Assembly (NCBI GenBank): GCA_945835085.1
Contig: CAMAIG010000125.1
Span: 1-5,645, forward strand
DNA length: 5,645 bases
Origin: an uncultured Ruminococcus sp.
GTDB taxonomy: Bacteria > Bacillota > Clostridia > Oscillospirales > Ruminococcaceae
Direction of reading: 5' to 3'
Of this stretch, positions 1 to 5,645 are shown one piece after another (position 1 is the stretch's first letter; every line of letters begins with the position of its first letter). Made by a program: the position numbers and the translations under genes. The notes below the pieces were generated by a model. It was not told the DNA's origin. It ran no database searches and was given only the letters and a program-made list of their open reading frames with translations.

Positions 1-409
1 CTTTCCTTTCATTTAAATTTATAAGCTTCATTGTTTCCATATCAAGCTCACGGTAATAGCAGTTGTTTGCAACGCCCTTATAGCTTGTATGGCAGATATT
101 TCCCTTATCGGGAGTTGCCATGAAAACCAGAGAATTCTGCTCGCAGTTTACAAACACACGGTGCAGGGTGAAGGTATTTCCCGATTCCTTGCCCTTGAAC
201 CACAGCTCGTTGCGTGATGTGCTCCAGAGCACAACCTTTCTGAGCCTTATGGATTCCTCCAGCGCCTGCTTGTTGATATAGGCAATGAGAATTACCTCTT
301 TTGTGTTCATATTCTGAACGGCAACGGGGATAACTCCGCAGTTTTCGGGCATTTTCTCTATCTTGCTCCAGTCGAGCATCAGTTCATTTGTTTCTTCGAT
401 CAGACCCAT
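1..409 (-). CDS. hisI: HisI-like phosphoribosyl-AMP cyclohydrolase, 3' end cut by window edge
   Basis: 136 codons are visible from the ATG at 409 with no stop before the left edge, so the gene is partial. HisI opens the adenine ring of phosphoribosyl-AMP, the third step of histidine synthesis, in the cytoplasm. Family features are VIPVAVQN (26-33), a WSTSRNELW block (62-70) followed by KGKESGNT (72-79), Cys89, and CHT (106-108) followed by Cys117. The three cysteines match the zinc ligands of the family. Two things are odd. The usual D-C-D-x-D motif, whose aspartates bind magnesium, reads N-C-E-Q-N (88-92), and CHT to the last Cys spans 11 residues instead of 7. The start is supported by GAGGTGA six bases upstream, overlapping the hisF stop; a second Met at residue 11 is less likely. 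The gap to hisF is 11 bp. It is probably a divergent HisI subfamily. Whether a HisE domain follows cannot be seen. Confidence 0.82.
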   Translation of the reverse strand, partial: MGLIEETNELMLDWSKIEKMPENCGVIPVAVQNMNTKEVILIAYINKQALEESIRLRKVVLWSTSRNELWFKGKESGNTFTLHRVFVNCEQNSLVFMATPDKGNICHTSYKGVANNCYYRELDMETMKLINLNERK

Positions 410-415
410 CTGTGT

Positions 416-423
416 TCACCTCA
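416..423 (-). promoter_or_regulatory. Ribosome binding site of hisI overlapping the hisF stop
   Basis: Read on the minus strand, TGAGGTGA contains the hisF stop codon TGA and a strong GAGGTGA Shine-Dalgarno sequence, six bases before the hisI ATG. This selects the start at 409 and suggests that ribosomes finishing hisF re-initiate on hisI. Confidence 0.7.
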
Positions 424-1182
424 GACCATTCTAACGGGGATATTATGGTGCTTCATCTCTTCCTTGACCTCGCCTACCGTAAGCTCCTTATAGTGGAAAA
501 GGGAGGCAGCAAGGGCTGCTGCTGCACCTGTTTGCTCAAACACATCGGTAAAATGCTTAAGCGAACCGCAGCCCCCGCTGGCAATAACGGGTATTTTTAC
601 GGCGCTGCACACGGCATTGAGCATATCAATATCAAATCCGCCCTTAACTCCGTCGGTGTCCATTGAGGTAAGGAGTATTTCTCCTGCACCGAGAGCCTCC
701 GCCTGCTTTGCCCATTCTACCGCATCAATGCCCATATCTATCCTGCCGCCGTTGATAACTACCGTATAATGACCGTCGGGGCATTTCTTTGCGTCAATTG
801 CAACCACTACGCACTGACAGCCGAAAATATCCGCTGCCTCTCTTATAAGCTGAGGATTCTTTACCGCAGCAGAATTAACGGAAACCTTGTCTGCACCTGC
901 TCTCAGGGTATCCCTGAAATCGTCGATAGTCCTTATTCCTCCGCCTACCGTAAGCGGAACGAAAACCTTACGGGCAGTTCTTCTCACCACATCGAGCATT
1001 GTACCTCTGCCCTCGTGAGATGCTGTTATATCAAGAAAAACTATTTCGTCGGCGCCCTGTGCGTCATACTCTGCGGCACATTCTACGGGGTCGCCAACTT
1101 CCTTTATCCCAACAAAGTTGATGCCCTTAACGACCTTGCCCTCACGAACGTCAAGACATGGGATTATTCTTTTTGCAAGCAT
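421..1182 (-). CDS. hisF: Imidazole glycerol phosphate synthase cyclase subunit HisF
   Basis: This 253-residue (beta/alpha)8 barrel is full length for the family. With ammonia delivered by HisH it converts PRFAR into imidazole glycerol phosphate and AICAR, step 5 of the pathway and a link to purine synthesis. The catalytic aspartates are both present at canonical positions: Asp11 in IIPCLDV and Asp130 in VAIDAKK. Lys19 is kept in KVVKG. The two phosphate-binding loops are visible as TVGGGIRT (78-85) and ASGGCGS (201-207), and DTDG lies at 175-178. HisA, the sister barrel, is excluded by the [12 protein letters not shown] start and by adjacency to hisH. The start has TGAAAGGAA eight bases upstream. 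The gap to the hisH stop is 18 bp, leaving no room for the hisA gene that often lies here. The 3' end abuts the hisI ribosome binding site. Confidence 0.98.
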   Translation of the reverse strand: MLAKRIIPCLDVREGKVVKGINFVGIKEVGDPVECAAEYDAQGADEIVFLDITASHEGRGTMLDVVRRTARKVFVPLTVGGGIRTIDDFRDTLRAGADKVSVNSAAVKNPQLIREAADIFGCQCVVVAIDAKKCPDGHYTVVINGGRIDMGIDAVEWAKQAEALGAGEILLTSMDTDGVKGGFDIDMLNAVCSAVKIPVIASGGCGSLKHFTDVFEQTGAAAALAASLFHYKELTVGEVKEEMKHHNIPVRMV

Positions 1183-1190
1183 GATCTTTA

Positions 1191-1199
1191 TTCCTTTCA
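1191..1199 (-). promoter_or_regulatory. Ribosome binding site of hisF (TGAAAGGAA)
   Basis: TGAAAGGAA on the minus strand, one base after the hisH stop and eight bases before the hisF ATG. The same 9-mer precedes hisB and hisG and recurs at 3-11. Confidence 0.65.
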
Positions 1200-1200
1200 G

Positions 1201-1800
1201 TTACATAAGGTCAGCAAAATTGCTGAGTATTTTAAGTCCTGTTTTTCCGCTTTTTTCAGGGTGGAACTGCGCTCCGTAAACTGTTCCTCGGTTTACAAGA
1301 GCCGTAACTCTCTCGCCGTAGCCGCAATATGCCGAAACGTCCTCATCGGCACATCTTGCACTGTATGAATGAACGAAATAAACGTATTCATCATCGCCCA
1401 GACCCTTAAGAAGCGGGCAGTCACGGTTTTTCTCCAGCTTGTTCCAGCCGATGTGGGGTATGGAAAGATCGTCGGGAGTCATGAGCCTGACCTCACCGTC
1501 TATTAGTCCAAGTCCCTCTGTTTCTTCAAATTCATATCCCTTTGAGAATATCAGCTGCATTCCGAGGCAGATACCGAGAAACGGCTTTTTTACCGCTTCT
1601 TCCTTTATTACCTCCACAAGCCCCGATTCCGAAAGCTTATTCATCGCCCAGGGAAAGGCTCCCACTCCGGGAAGTATTATCCCGTCGGCATTTCTGATAT
1701 CCTCCGCATTCTTTGTAAGCTCTGCGGAAAGACCGAGATAATCACATGCATTTTTCACGGAAAAGATATTGCCCGCACCGTAATCAACGATAGCTATCAT
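1201..1800 (-). CDS. hisH: Imidazole glycerol phosphate synthase glutaminase subunit HisH
   Basis: This 199-residue class I glutamine amidotransferase is full length. It hydrolyses glutamine and channels ammonia to HisF. The catalytic triad is complete: Cys78 in the nucleophile elbow GICLGMQL, and His180 and Glu182 in QFHPEKSG. The oxyanion-side motif LPGVGAF lies at 43-49, and the N-terminus IVDYGAGN is typical. HIGWN (116-120) and the YFVHSY segment (141-146) are also family signatures. The ATG follows the hisB TAA directly with no base between (TAAATG). Its ribosome binding site AAAGGGG lies inside the hisB 3' end, eight bases upstream, so hisB and hisH are probably translationally coupled. 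Its partner hisF comes next, as expected for subunits of a 1:1 complex. Confidence 0.98.
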   Translation of the reverse strand: MIAIVDYGAGNIFSVKNACDYLGLSAELTKNAEDIRNADGIILPGVGAFPWAMNKLSESGLVEVIKEEAVKKPFLGICLGMQLIFSKGYEFEETEGLGLIDGEVRLMTPDDLSIPHIGWNKLEKNRDCPLLKGLGDDEYVYFVHSYSARCADEDVSAYCGYGERVTALVNRGTVYGAQFHPEKSGKTGLKILSNFADLM

Positions 1801-2379
1801 TTAAAGCACCCCTTTTGTGGAAAGAACTTCACCGCCTGTTATCACAAGGGCAGATTTCAGCGCATGAGCCAGCGCCTTGAACATTGCCTCGTTTTTGTGG
1901 TGATCGTTGGAGCCGTAGGGGCACTTCACATGGAGCGTGATGCCCGCATTAAATGCAAAAGCTCTCATGAATTCCTCTGTAAGGCAGTTGTCATATTCCC
2001 CTGTTCTCGGGTCGGAAAAGCTGCACTCATATACAAGGAAGGGTCTGCAGCTTATGTCAAGGCTGCAAAATCCCAGGCTCTCGTCCATGGGGATAAATGC
2101 AGTGCCGTAGCGTGCAATGGTCCCTGACTCCCTGAGAGCAGCTCTCAGTGCCTGACCCAGAACTATTCCCGTGTCCTCAACGGTGTGATGTCCGTCAACA
2201 AAAAGGTCGCCCTTTACCGAAACGTCCATGTCAAATCCGCCGTGAACGCACAGCGCTGTGAGCATATGATCGAAAAATCCTATGCCGGTGTCGATATTAT
2301 GCTTTCCGCTTCCGTCAAGACAAAGCTTTACGTTTATCTGTGTTTCCTTGGTGTTTCGTGAAATTTCCGAGCTTCGCAT
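1801..2379 (-). CDS. hisB: Imidazoleglycerol-phosphate dehydratase HisB (monofunctional)
   Basis: 192 residues from the chosen start, the normal size for a stand-alone IGP dehydratase. It removes water from imidazole glycerol phosphate to give imidazole acetol phosphate, step 6, in a manganese-dependent oligomer. The metal-binding motifs of both halves are present: DGHHTVED (62-69) and NDHHKNEA (158-165). FDHML lies at 36-40, PMDES at 98-102, and the typical C-terminus STKGVL is intact. There is no HAD phosphatase domain, so histidinol-phosphate phosphatase must be encoded elsewhere. The frame is open back to an ATG at 2412 that would overlap hisD by 11 bp. I prefer the ATG at 2379 because TGAAAGGAA lies seven bases upstream and the family normally begins M-R-x-x-E-I-x-R. 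The gap to hisD is 22 bp. hisH follows with no gap. Confidence 0.97.
   Translation of the reverse strand: MRSSEISRNTKETQINVKLCLDGSGKHNIDTGIGFFDHMLTALCVHGGFDMDVSVKGDLFVDGHHTVEDTGIVLGQALRAALRESGTIARYGTAFIPMDESLGFCSLDISCRPFLVYECSFSDPRTGEYDNCLTEEFMRAFAFNAGITLHVKCPYGSNDHHKNEAMFKALAHALKSALVITGGEVLSTKGVL
1809..1815 (-). promoter_or_regulatory. Ribosome binding site of hisH within the hisB coding end
   Basis: AAAGGGG on the minus strand lies inside the codons for the KGVL end of HisB, eight bases before the hisH ATG. It supports coupling of hisH translation to hisB. Confidence 0.6.
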
Positions 2380-2386
2380 TTTATCA

Positions 2387-2395
2387 TTCCTTTCA
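2387..2395 (-). promoter_or_regulatory. Ribosome binding site deciding the hisB start
   Basis: TGAAAGGAA on the minus strand, seven bases before the ATG at 2379. It lies downstream of the alternative ATG at 2412, and so argues for the shorter HisB. Confidence 0.7.
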
Positions 2396-2401
2396 GGTAT
2401 A

Positions 2402-3691
2402 TCAGTCCTCAAAACGTATCTTTACGGCATGAGCGTGAGCGGTAAGCCCTTCCTTTTCTGCAATGCATACGATATCATCATGAGCATCACGGAGAGCCTG
2501 CTCAGTATAATAAATGAACTGTGAACGCTTTACAAAGCTGTTTACGGAAAGAGGGGAGAAAAATCTTGCCGTTCCGCTTGTGGGAAGAACGTGGTTGGGT
2601 CCTGCGTAATAGTCCCCAAGGGGCTCGGGGCTGTACTGTCCCATAAATACGGAGCCAACATTATCAAGGCAGCCCAGATATCTCATAGGATCTGCCACCT
2701 GTATCTCAAGATGCTCGGGAGCAAGTGAATTTGCAAGCTCAACTGCTCCGTAGATGTTATCGGTAACGATAACTGCACCGAAATTGTCGATAGAAGCACG
2801 GATTATCTCGTTTCTTTCAAGCTCTGCCATCTGCTTTTCAAGCTCGGCGGAGGTTTCATCGGCTATTCTCTCGCTGGAAGTGATAAGTATTGCGGAGGCA
2901 AGCCTGTCGTGCTCTGCCTGTGACATAAGGTCGGCTGCAAGGAATGCGGGATTTGCTGTTTCATCTGCAACGATAAGTATCTCGCTGGGTCCTGCTATCA
3001 TATCAATATCCACCTTGCCGTAAAGAAGCTTCTTTGCGGTGGCAACAAAGATATTGCCGGGGCCTACTATCTTATCTACCTTGGGTATCTCCTCGGTTCC
3101 GTATGCAAGTGCGGCGATAGCCTGTGCGCCGCCTGCCATGAATACCCTGTCAACGCCAACGATAGCTGCTGCTGTTAAGATATCGGGATTGGGCTTTCCG
3201 TCCTTGCCCGGAGGAGTTACCATGATTATCTCCTTGACTCCCGCAATTTTTGCGGGAACGGCATTCATGAGAACGGAGGAAGGATATGCCGCTGTTCCTC
3301 CGGGAACATAAAGTCCCACTCTGTCAAGTCCTCTTACTCTCTGACCGAGAATGCAGCCGTCAGACTTTGCGTCGATAAAGCTCTGCTCCTTCTGACGATT
3401 GTGAAACTCGGTAATATTCTCCATTGCATTGAGAAGCGCATTAACGAACTGCTCGTCGGCATCCTCAAGAGCCTGATGAATAACATCAAGGGGCACCTCA
3501 TAATATTCGGGGAGCTTGCCGTCGAATTTAAGGGTATAATCCTTTACAGCCTTGTCGCCGTTTTCCTTAACGTTATCAATTATTTCGGAAACGATCTCGG
3601 AAATTTTCTTATCCGTTTCGCCGTTTCTCTTTTCTACTTCCTTTAAAAAGCTGATCTCGGCACTGCCGTCAGCCACGATTTTTCTTATCAT
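2402..3691 (-). CDS. hisD: Histidinol dehydrogenase HisD
   Basis: This 429-residue, full-length enzyme catalyses the last two steps, oxidising histidinol to histidine through histidinal with two NAD+. The zinc ligands line up with those of the well-studied enterobacterial enzyme: Gln258 and His261 in SQAEHD, Asp360 in PLGDYYAGPNH, and His419 in GLTAHA. The catalytic pair Glu326-His327 sits in LAPEHLE. Other signatures are YVPGGTAAYPSS (128-139), AGGAQAIAALAYG (186-198) and KIVGPGNIFV (207-216). The ATG at 3691 has AAGGAAGG eight bases upstream and lies 17 bp after the hisG stop. Nothing is missing or unusual, apart from a His at 421 next to the zinc-binding His419. Confidence 0.98.
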   Translation of the reverse strand: MIRKIVADGSAEISFLKEVEKRNGETDKKISEIVSEIIDNVKENGDKAVKDYTLKFDGKLPEYYEVPLDVIHQALEDADEQFVNALLNAMENITEFHNRQKEQSFIDAKSDGCILGQRVRGLDRVGLYVPGGTAAYPSSVLMNAVPAKIAGVKEIIMVTPPGKDGKPNPDILTAAAIVGVDRVFMAGGAQAIAALAYGTEEIPKVDKIVGPGNIFVATAKKLLYGKVDIDMIAGPSEILIVADETANPAFLAADLMSQAEHDRLASAILITSSERIADETSAELEKQMAELERNEIIRASIDNFGAVIVTDNIYGAVELANSLAPEHLEIQVADPMRYLGCLDNVGSVFMGQYSPEPLGDYYAGPNHVLPTSGTARFFSPLSVNSFVKRSQFIYYTEQALRDAHDDIVCIAEKEGLTAHAHAVKIRFED

Positions 3692-3699
3692 TCCGATTA

Positions 3700-3707
3700 C
3701 CTTCCTT
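3700..3707 (-). promoter_or_regulatory. Ribosome binding site of hisD
   Basis: AAGGAAGG on the minus strand in the 17-bp hisG/hisD gap, eight bases before the hisD ATG. It differs from the TGAAAGGAA used at three other junctions. Confidence 0.55.
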
Positions 3708-3708
3708 C

Positions 3709-4350
3709 TTATCCTATATTTGCTTCGATAGCGCTGATAAGCTTCTCAATCTCCTCTTTGCGGAGCTTAAGGCTTACCATATTTGCAATAAGTCTTGCGG
3801 AAATGGGGCAGATATACTCATAAACCTCAAGTCCGTTTTCCTTTAGGGTGGTGCCTGTTTCAACTATATCAACTATGGCGTGTGAAAGTCCCAGAAGGGG
3901 GGCAAGCTCAACGCTTCCCTCTATCTTTACGATATCCACGTCCATGTTTTTCTTTTCAAAGAATGTTCTTGCAACATTTGGGTATTTTGTTGCGATGGTC
4001 CTTACATGAGTGCCCTCATAAAAATCCTCGCCCTTTTTGCCTGCCAGTGCAAAACGGCACCTGCCAAAGCCCAGGTCGGAAAGCTCAAAGAATTTTCCGC
4101 TCATTTCAATTATTGTATCCTTGCCCACAACGCCCAGATCGCATACGCCGTTTTCCACATATGTGATAACGTCCGCCGCCTTTGCAAGAACGACCTCAAT
4201 GGTATCTCCGACGGGAAGGATAAGCTTTCTTCCCTTTTCATGAACGGCTGTGCAGTCATAGCCGATCTTTTCAAGAAGAGCTACCGTATCCTTTTCCAGC
4301 CTGCCCTTGGTCAGTGCAATTCTCAGAGGTCTTGTTGTATTGCTGTTCAT
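3709..4350 (-). CDS. hisG: ATP phosphoribosyltransferase catalytic subunit HisG, short form
   Basis: 213 residues, matching the short HisG form that lacks the C-terminal allosteric ACT-like domain and needs HisZ for activity and histidine feedback. It joins ATP and PRPP to give phosphoribosyl-ATP, the committed first step. Signatures seen are IALTKGRLEKDT (11-22), CDLGVVGKDTI (70-80), EGSVELAPLLGL (144-155) and the PRPP-binding loop DIVETGTTLKENGL (161-174). hisZ lies immediately upstream with a 23-bp gap, which agrees with the two-subunit enzyme. The ATG at 4350 is the only good candidate, but its TGAAAGGAA site lies 12 bases away, longer than at hisB or hisF. An ATG closer to that site is out of frame and is not used. 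Confidence 0.97.
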   Translation of the reverse strand: MNSNTTRPLRIALTKGRLEKDTVALLEKIGYDCTAVHEKGRKLILPVGDTIEVVLAKAADVITYVENGVCDLGVVGKDTIIEMSGKFFELSDLGFGRCRFALAGKKGEDFYEGTHVRTIATKYPNVARTFFEKKNMDVDIVKIEGSVELAPLLGLSHAIVDIVETGTTLKENGLEVYEYICPISARLIANMVSLKLRKEEIEKLISAIEANIG

Positions 4351-4362
4351 TATATATGTACA

Positions 4363-4371
4363 TTCCTTTCA
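4363..4371 (-). promoter_or_regulatory. Ribosome binding site of hisG (wide spacing)
   Basis: TGAAAGGAA on the minus strand just after the hisZ stop. The 12-base distance to the hisG ATG is longer than the 7-8 bases seen for the same 9-mer at hisB and hisF, so initiation may be somewhat weaker. Confidence 0.5.
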
Positions 4372-4373
4372 AA

Positions 4374-5567
4374 TCAGAGATTTATTGTCGAAACGGTTTC
4401 GGAAACTACATCAATACGCTTTATTCCCTTTTCCGAGGCATATGCCTTTACTTCCTCGATAGTGTCAAAAACAGCATTTTCAACGGTAATACCGTCAGCA
4501 ATAAGCTTCTTTTCATAGAATACCGCATCGGTTTCATATCCGTCCTCACCGAACACAATAACATCGGCAGGTGCGGGAGTAAAGTCGATCTTTTTAAGCT
4601 CTGTTCTGGCAACTGCATCTACATTTACCGCAAAGCCCGTTGCGGGAACGTCATATCCGAATTCCGACAGGAGCTTATCATATCGTCCTCCCGAAAGAAC
4701 AGCATCGCCGCAGCCCTCGATATATCCCTTGACAACTATGCCTGTATAGTAATCCATTCTGTTTACAAGTCCCAGGTCAATGGTTATCATTCCCTTGTAG
4801 CCGAGGGAGGAAATGCTTTCATAAATGGATTTAAGCTCTTCCACTGCTTCATCAGCCTTTGGGTCGGAATAAAGCTTTTCAGCCTCTTCAAAAACCTCTT
4901 CGCCGCCGAAAAGCCTTGGGAGCTTGCGGAGCGCCCTTGTTTCGGGAGTATCTCCGATGCTTTCAAGAAGGTCATTGAGAGCGGGATAATTCTTTACTTC
5001 AATAAGGCTTCTGATATTTTCGGCAGTGTCGCTGTCGCAGCCGAGATTTTCAAGAAGTGCCTTGAAAAAGCCTATATGACCAAGCTCCAGACGGAAGCCC
5101 TCTGTTTCAAAGGAAGAAAGCACCTCAAGTGCATTGGCAAGGACCTCTATTTCGGCACGCTTTGAGGTTGAGCCGATAAGCTCAATGCCTGTCTGACGTA
5201 TCTCGTCGCTTCTGCCTCTCATGCTGGGCTTATTTCTGTAAACACTCTGACTGTAGCAAAGACGTATGGGAAGTGCCTGATCTCTCAGTCTTGTGGCAGC
5301 CATTCTTGCAATAGGCATGGTTGAATCGGGACGGACAACCATCAGCCTTGCCTTGTTGTCCACAAGCTTGTACATTGTTTCCTGGGGGAAATATCTGGAC
5401 TTCATGTTGAATACATCATAAAATTCAAGTCCCGGTGTTACTACCTCGGAATATCCTCTTGACTTGAAAATATTCTGCAGTCGGGTCTCCACCGCTCTTA
5501 CAGCGGCACATTCCTCAAAAAGAAGGTCTCTTGTACCTTCGGGGGTGATGAGATCATAACGTTTCAT
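4374..5567 (-). CDS. hisZ: ATP phosphoribosyltransferase regulatory subunit HisZ
   Basis: 397 residues related to the catalytic core of histidyl-tRNA synthetase. HisZ does not charge tRNA; it assembles with short HisG and gives histidine feedback control. The N-terminus DLITPEGTRDLL (5-16) is typical. A motif-2-like stretch runs from IRLCYSQSVYR (101-111) to RQTGIELIG (124-132), and a motif-3-like SGGRYDKLL (292-300) leads to ATGFAVNVDAV (309-319). The segment LVNRMDYYTG (267-276) aligns with the LVRGLDYY region of true HisRS, but Asn269 stands where HisRS has its catalytic Arg, which supports HisZ over HisS. Residues from about 333 form a short alpha/beta tail, too short for a full anticodon-binding domain. 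It is the first gene of the operon. The start has CAGGGAG eleven bases upstream. hisG follows directly. Confidence 0.95.
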   Translation of the reverse strand: MKRYDLITPEGTRDLLFEECAAVRAVETRLQNIFKSRGYSEVVTPGLEFYDVFNMKSRYFPQETMYKLVDNKARLMVVRPDSTMPIARMAATRLRDQALPIRLCYSQSVYRNKPSMRGRSDEIRQTGIELIGSTSKRAEIEVLANALEVLSSFETEGFRLELGHIGFFKALLENLGCDSDTAENIRSLIEVKNYPALNDLLESIGDTPETRALRKLPRLFGGEEVFEEAEKLYSDPKADEAVEELKSIYESISSLGYKGMITIDLGLVNRMDYYTGIVVKGYIEGCGDAVLSGGRYDKLLSEFGYDVPATGFAVNVDAVARTELKKIDFTPAPADVIVFGEDGYETDAVFYEKKLIADGITVENAVFDTIEEVKAYASEKGIKRIDVVSETVSTINL

Positions 5568-5578
5568 AAATATAATAA

Positions 5579-5585
5579 CTCCCTG
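5579..5585 (-). promoter_or_regulatory. Ribosome binding site of hisZ
   Basis: CAGGGAG on the minus strand, 11 bases before the hisZ ATG at 5567. It is the only purine-rich SD-like sequence in the AT-rich leader. Confidence 0.5.
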
Positions 5586-5600
5586 TATTTATTTTAATAT

Positions 5601-5629
5601 ATTAAAGTGTTACCATAATATTATGGTAA
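5601..5629 (-). promoter_or_regulatory. Candidate sigma-70-type promoter of the his operon
   Basis: On the minus strand TTACCA (5629-5624, four of six matches to TTGACA) is followed after 17 bases by TTTAAT (5606-5601, five of six matches to TATAAT). Transcription would start near 5594, giving a leader of only about 27 bases before the hisZ ATG, too short for a T-box or peptide attenuator. The -10 hexamer is part of a 14-bp palindrome, TTTAATATATTAAA (5593-5606). The call rests on hexamers alone, and a promoter beyond the right edge cannot be excluded. Confidence 0.5.
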
Positions 5630-5642
5630 TATGATACCATAA
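5610..5642. promoter_or_regulatory. Candidate operator: 20-bp perfect palindrome plus a third half-site
   Basis: TTACCATAATATTATGGTAA at 5610-5629 is a perfect palindrome. Its half-site TACCATAA (5611-5618) recurs exactly at 5635-5642, and the inverted copy TTATGGTA lies at 5621-5628. The middle and right copies form a second inverted repeat with 8-bp arms and a 6-bp spacer. Short outer arms GTGTTA (5607-5612) and TAACAC (5640-5645) are also inverted. The palindrome covers the -35 hexamer and most of the spacer of the candidate promoter, as expected for a repressor site. The regulator is unknown; a histidine-responsive TrpR-like repressor (YerC/HisR type) is one possibility. It could also serve a divergent gene beyond the right edge. 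Confidence 0.6.
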
Positions 5643-5645
5643 CAC

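Noticed and set aside
421..1182. hisF gene as a fused or dual HisA/HisF enzyme
   Set aside because: Its 253-residue length, Asp11 and Asp130 positions and overall sequence match ordinary HisF, with no added domain.
769..1368. Plus-strand open frame of 199 codons across the hisF/hisH junction
   Set aside because: It is antisense to two genes with complete catalytic motifs. Its product is Cys/Ser/Tyr-rich with no coherent domain.
2380..2412. Upstream ATG at 2412 as the hisB start
   Set aside because: It would overlap hisD, adds 11 residues not typical of the family, and leaves TGAAAGGAA inside the gene, whereas the ATG at 2379 is correctly spaced from that site.
4314..5165. Long plus-strand open frame of 283 codons antisense to hisZ
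   Set aside because: It lies opposite the well-supported hisZ and crosses into hisG. Its translation has no recognisable family pattern, and it is explained by the codon bias of the opposite strand.
4374..5567. hisZ gene as a true histidyl-tRNA synthetase
   Set aside because: It has Asn269 in place of the catalytic Arg of the LVRGLDYY region, a short C-terminal tail instead of a full anticodon-binding domain, and sits directly next to a short-form hisG.
5593..5606. 14-bp palindrome TTTAATATATTAAA as a separate operator
   Set aside because: It is pure A/T and overlaps the candidate -10 hexamer, so its symmetry may be only a product of base composition.
5568..5645. T-box or his-leader attenuator upstream of hisZ
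   Set aside because: There is no T-box sequence, run of His codons or GC-rich terminator followed by a T-run in these 78 bases. The inverted repeats are AT-rich and look like an operator. A leader lying wholly beyond the right edge is not excluded but would lack a terminator next to hisZ.

Overview
This window is the promoter-proximal part of a histidine biosynthesis operon. Everything recognisable is on the minus strand, so transcription runs from high to low coordinates. In that direction the order is promoter/operator region, hisZ, hisG, hisD, hisB, hisH, hisF, and a hisI-like gene cut by the left edge of the window. The six complete genes have family-typical length and intact active-site motifs. 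No mobile element, CRISPR array or RNA gene was seen. The many plus-strand open frames are antisense shadows.

Organism: a short-form HisG paired with HisZ, tight co-directional packing, AAAGGA/GAGG-type Shine-Dalgarno sites and roughly balanced base composition with an AT-rich promoter suggest a low-to-medium-GC Firmicute. The protein sequences look most like Clostridia of the Ruminococcus/Oscillospiraceae type. This is pattern recognition, not a database result.

Layout by region. At 5568-5645 an AT-rich 78-bp stretch upstream of hisZ holds a plausible sigma-70-type promoter overlapped by a perfect 20-bp palindrome and a third copy of its half-site. It looks like an operator. From 5567 to 421 the six genes are separated by 0 to 23 bp, and each has its own Shine-Dalgarno site. 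A 9-mer, TGAAAGGAA, recurs at the hisZ/hisG, hisD/hisB and hisH/hisF junctions and again at the left edge. From 409 to 1 lies the HisI-like gene, which has no stop codon inside the window.

How the genes work together: HisZ+HisG carry out step 1 (ATP + PRPP to PR-ATP). HisI would open the adenine ring at step 3. HisH+HisF form imidazole-glycerol-phosphate synthase (step 5), HisB dehydrates IGP (step 6), and HisD oxidises histidinol to histidine (last two steps). hisE, hisA, hisC and a histidinol-phosphate phosphatase are not in the window. The absence of hisA is notable because it commonly sits between hisH and hisF.

The points most worth a second look are the HisI-like protein, whose usual Mg-binding Asp motif is changed to NCEQN and whose zinc-binding CHT...C loop is four residues longer than usual, the three-half-site operator, and the missing hisA. 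I see no evidence of a wholly new system here.
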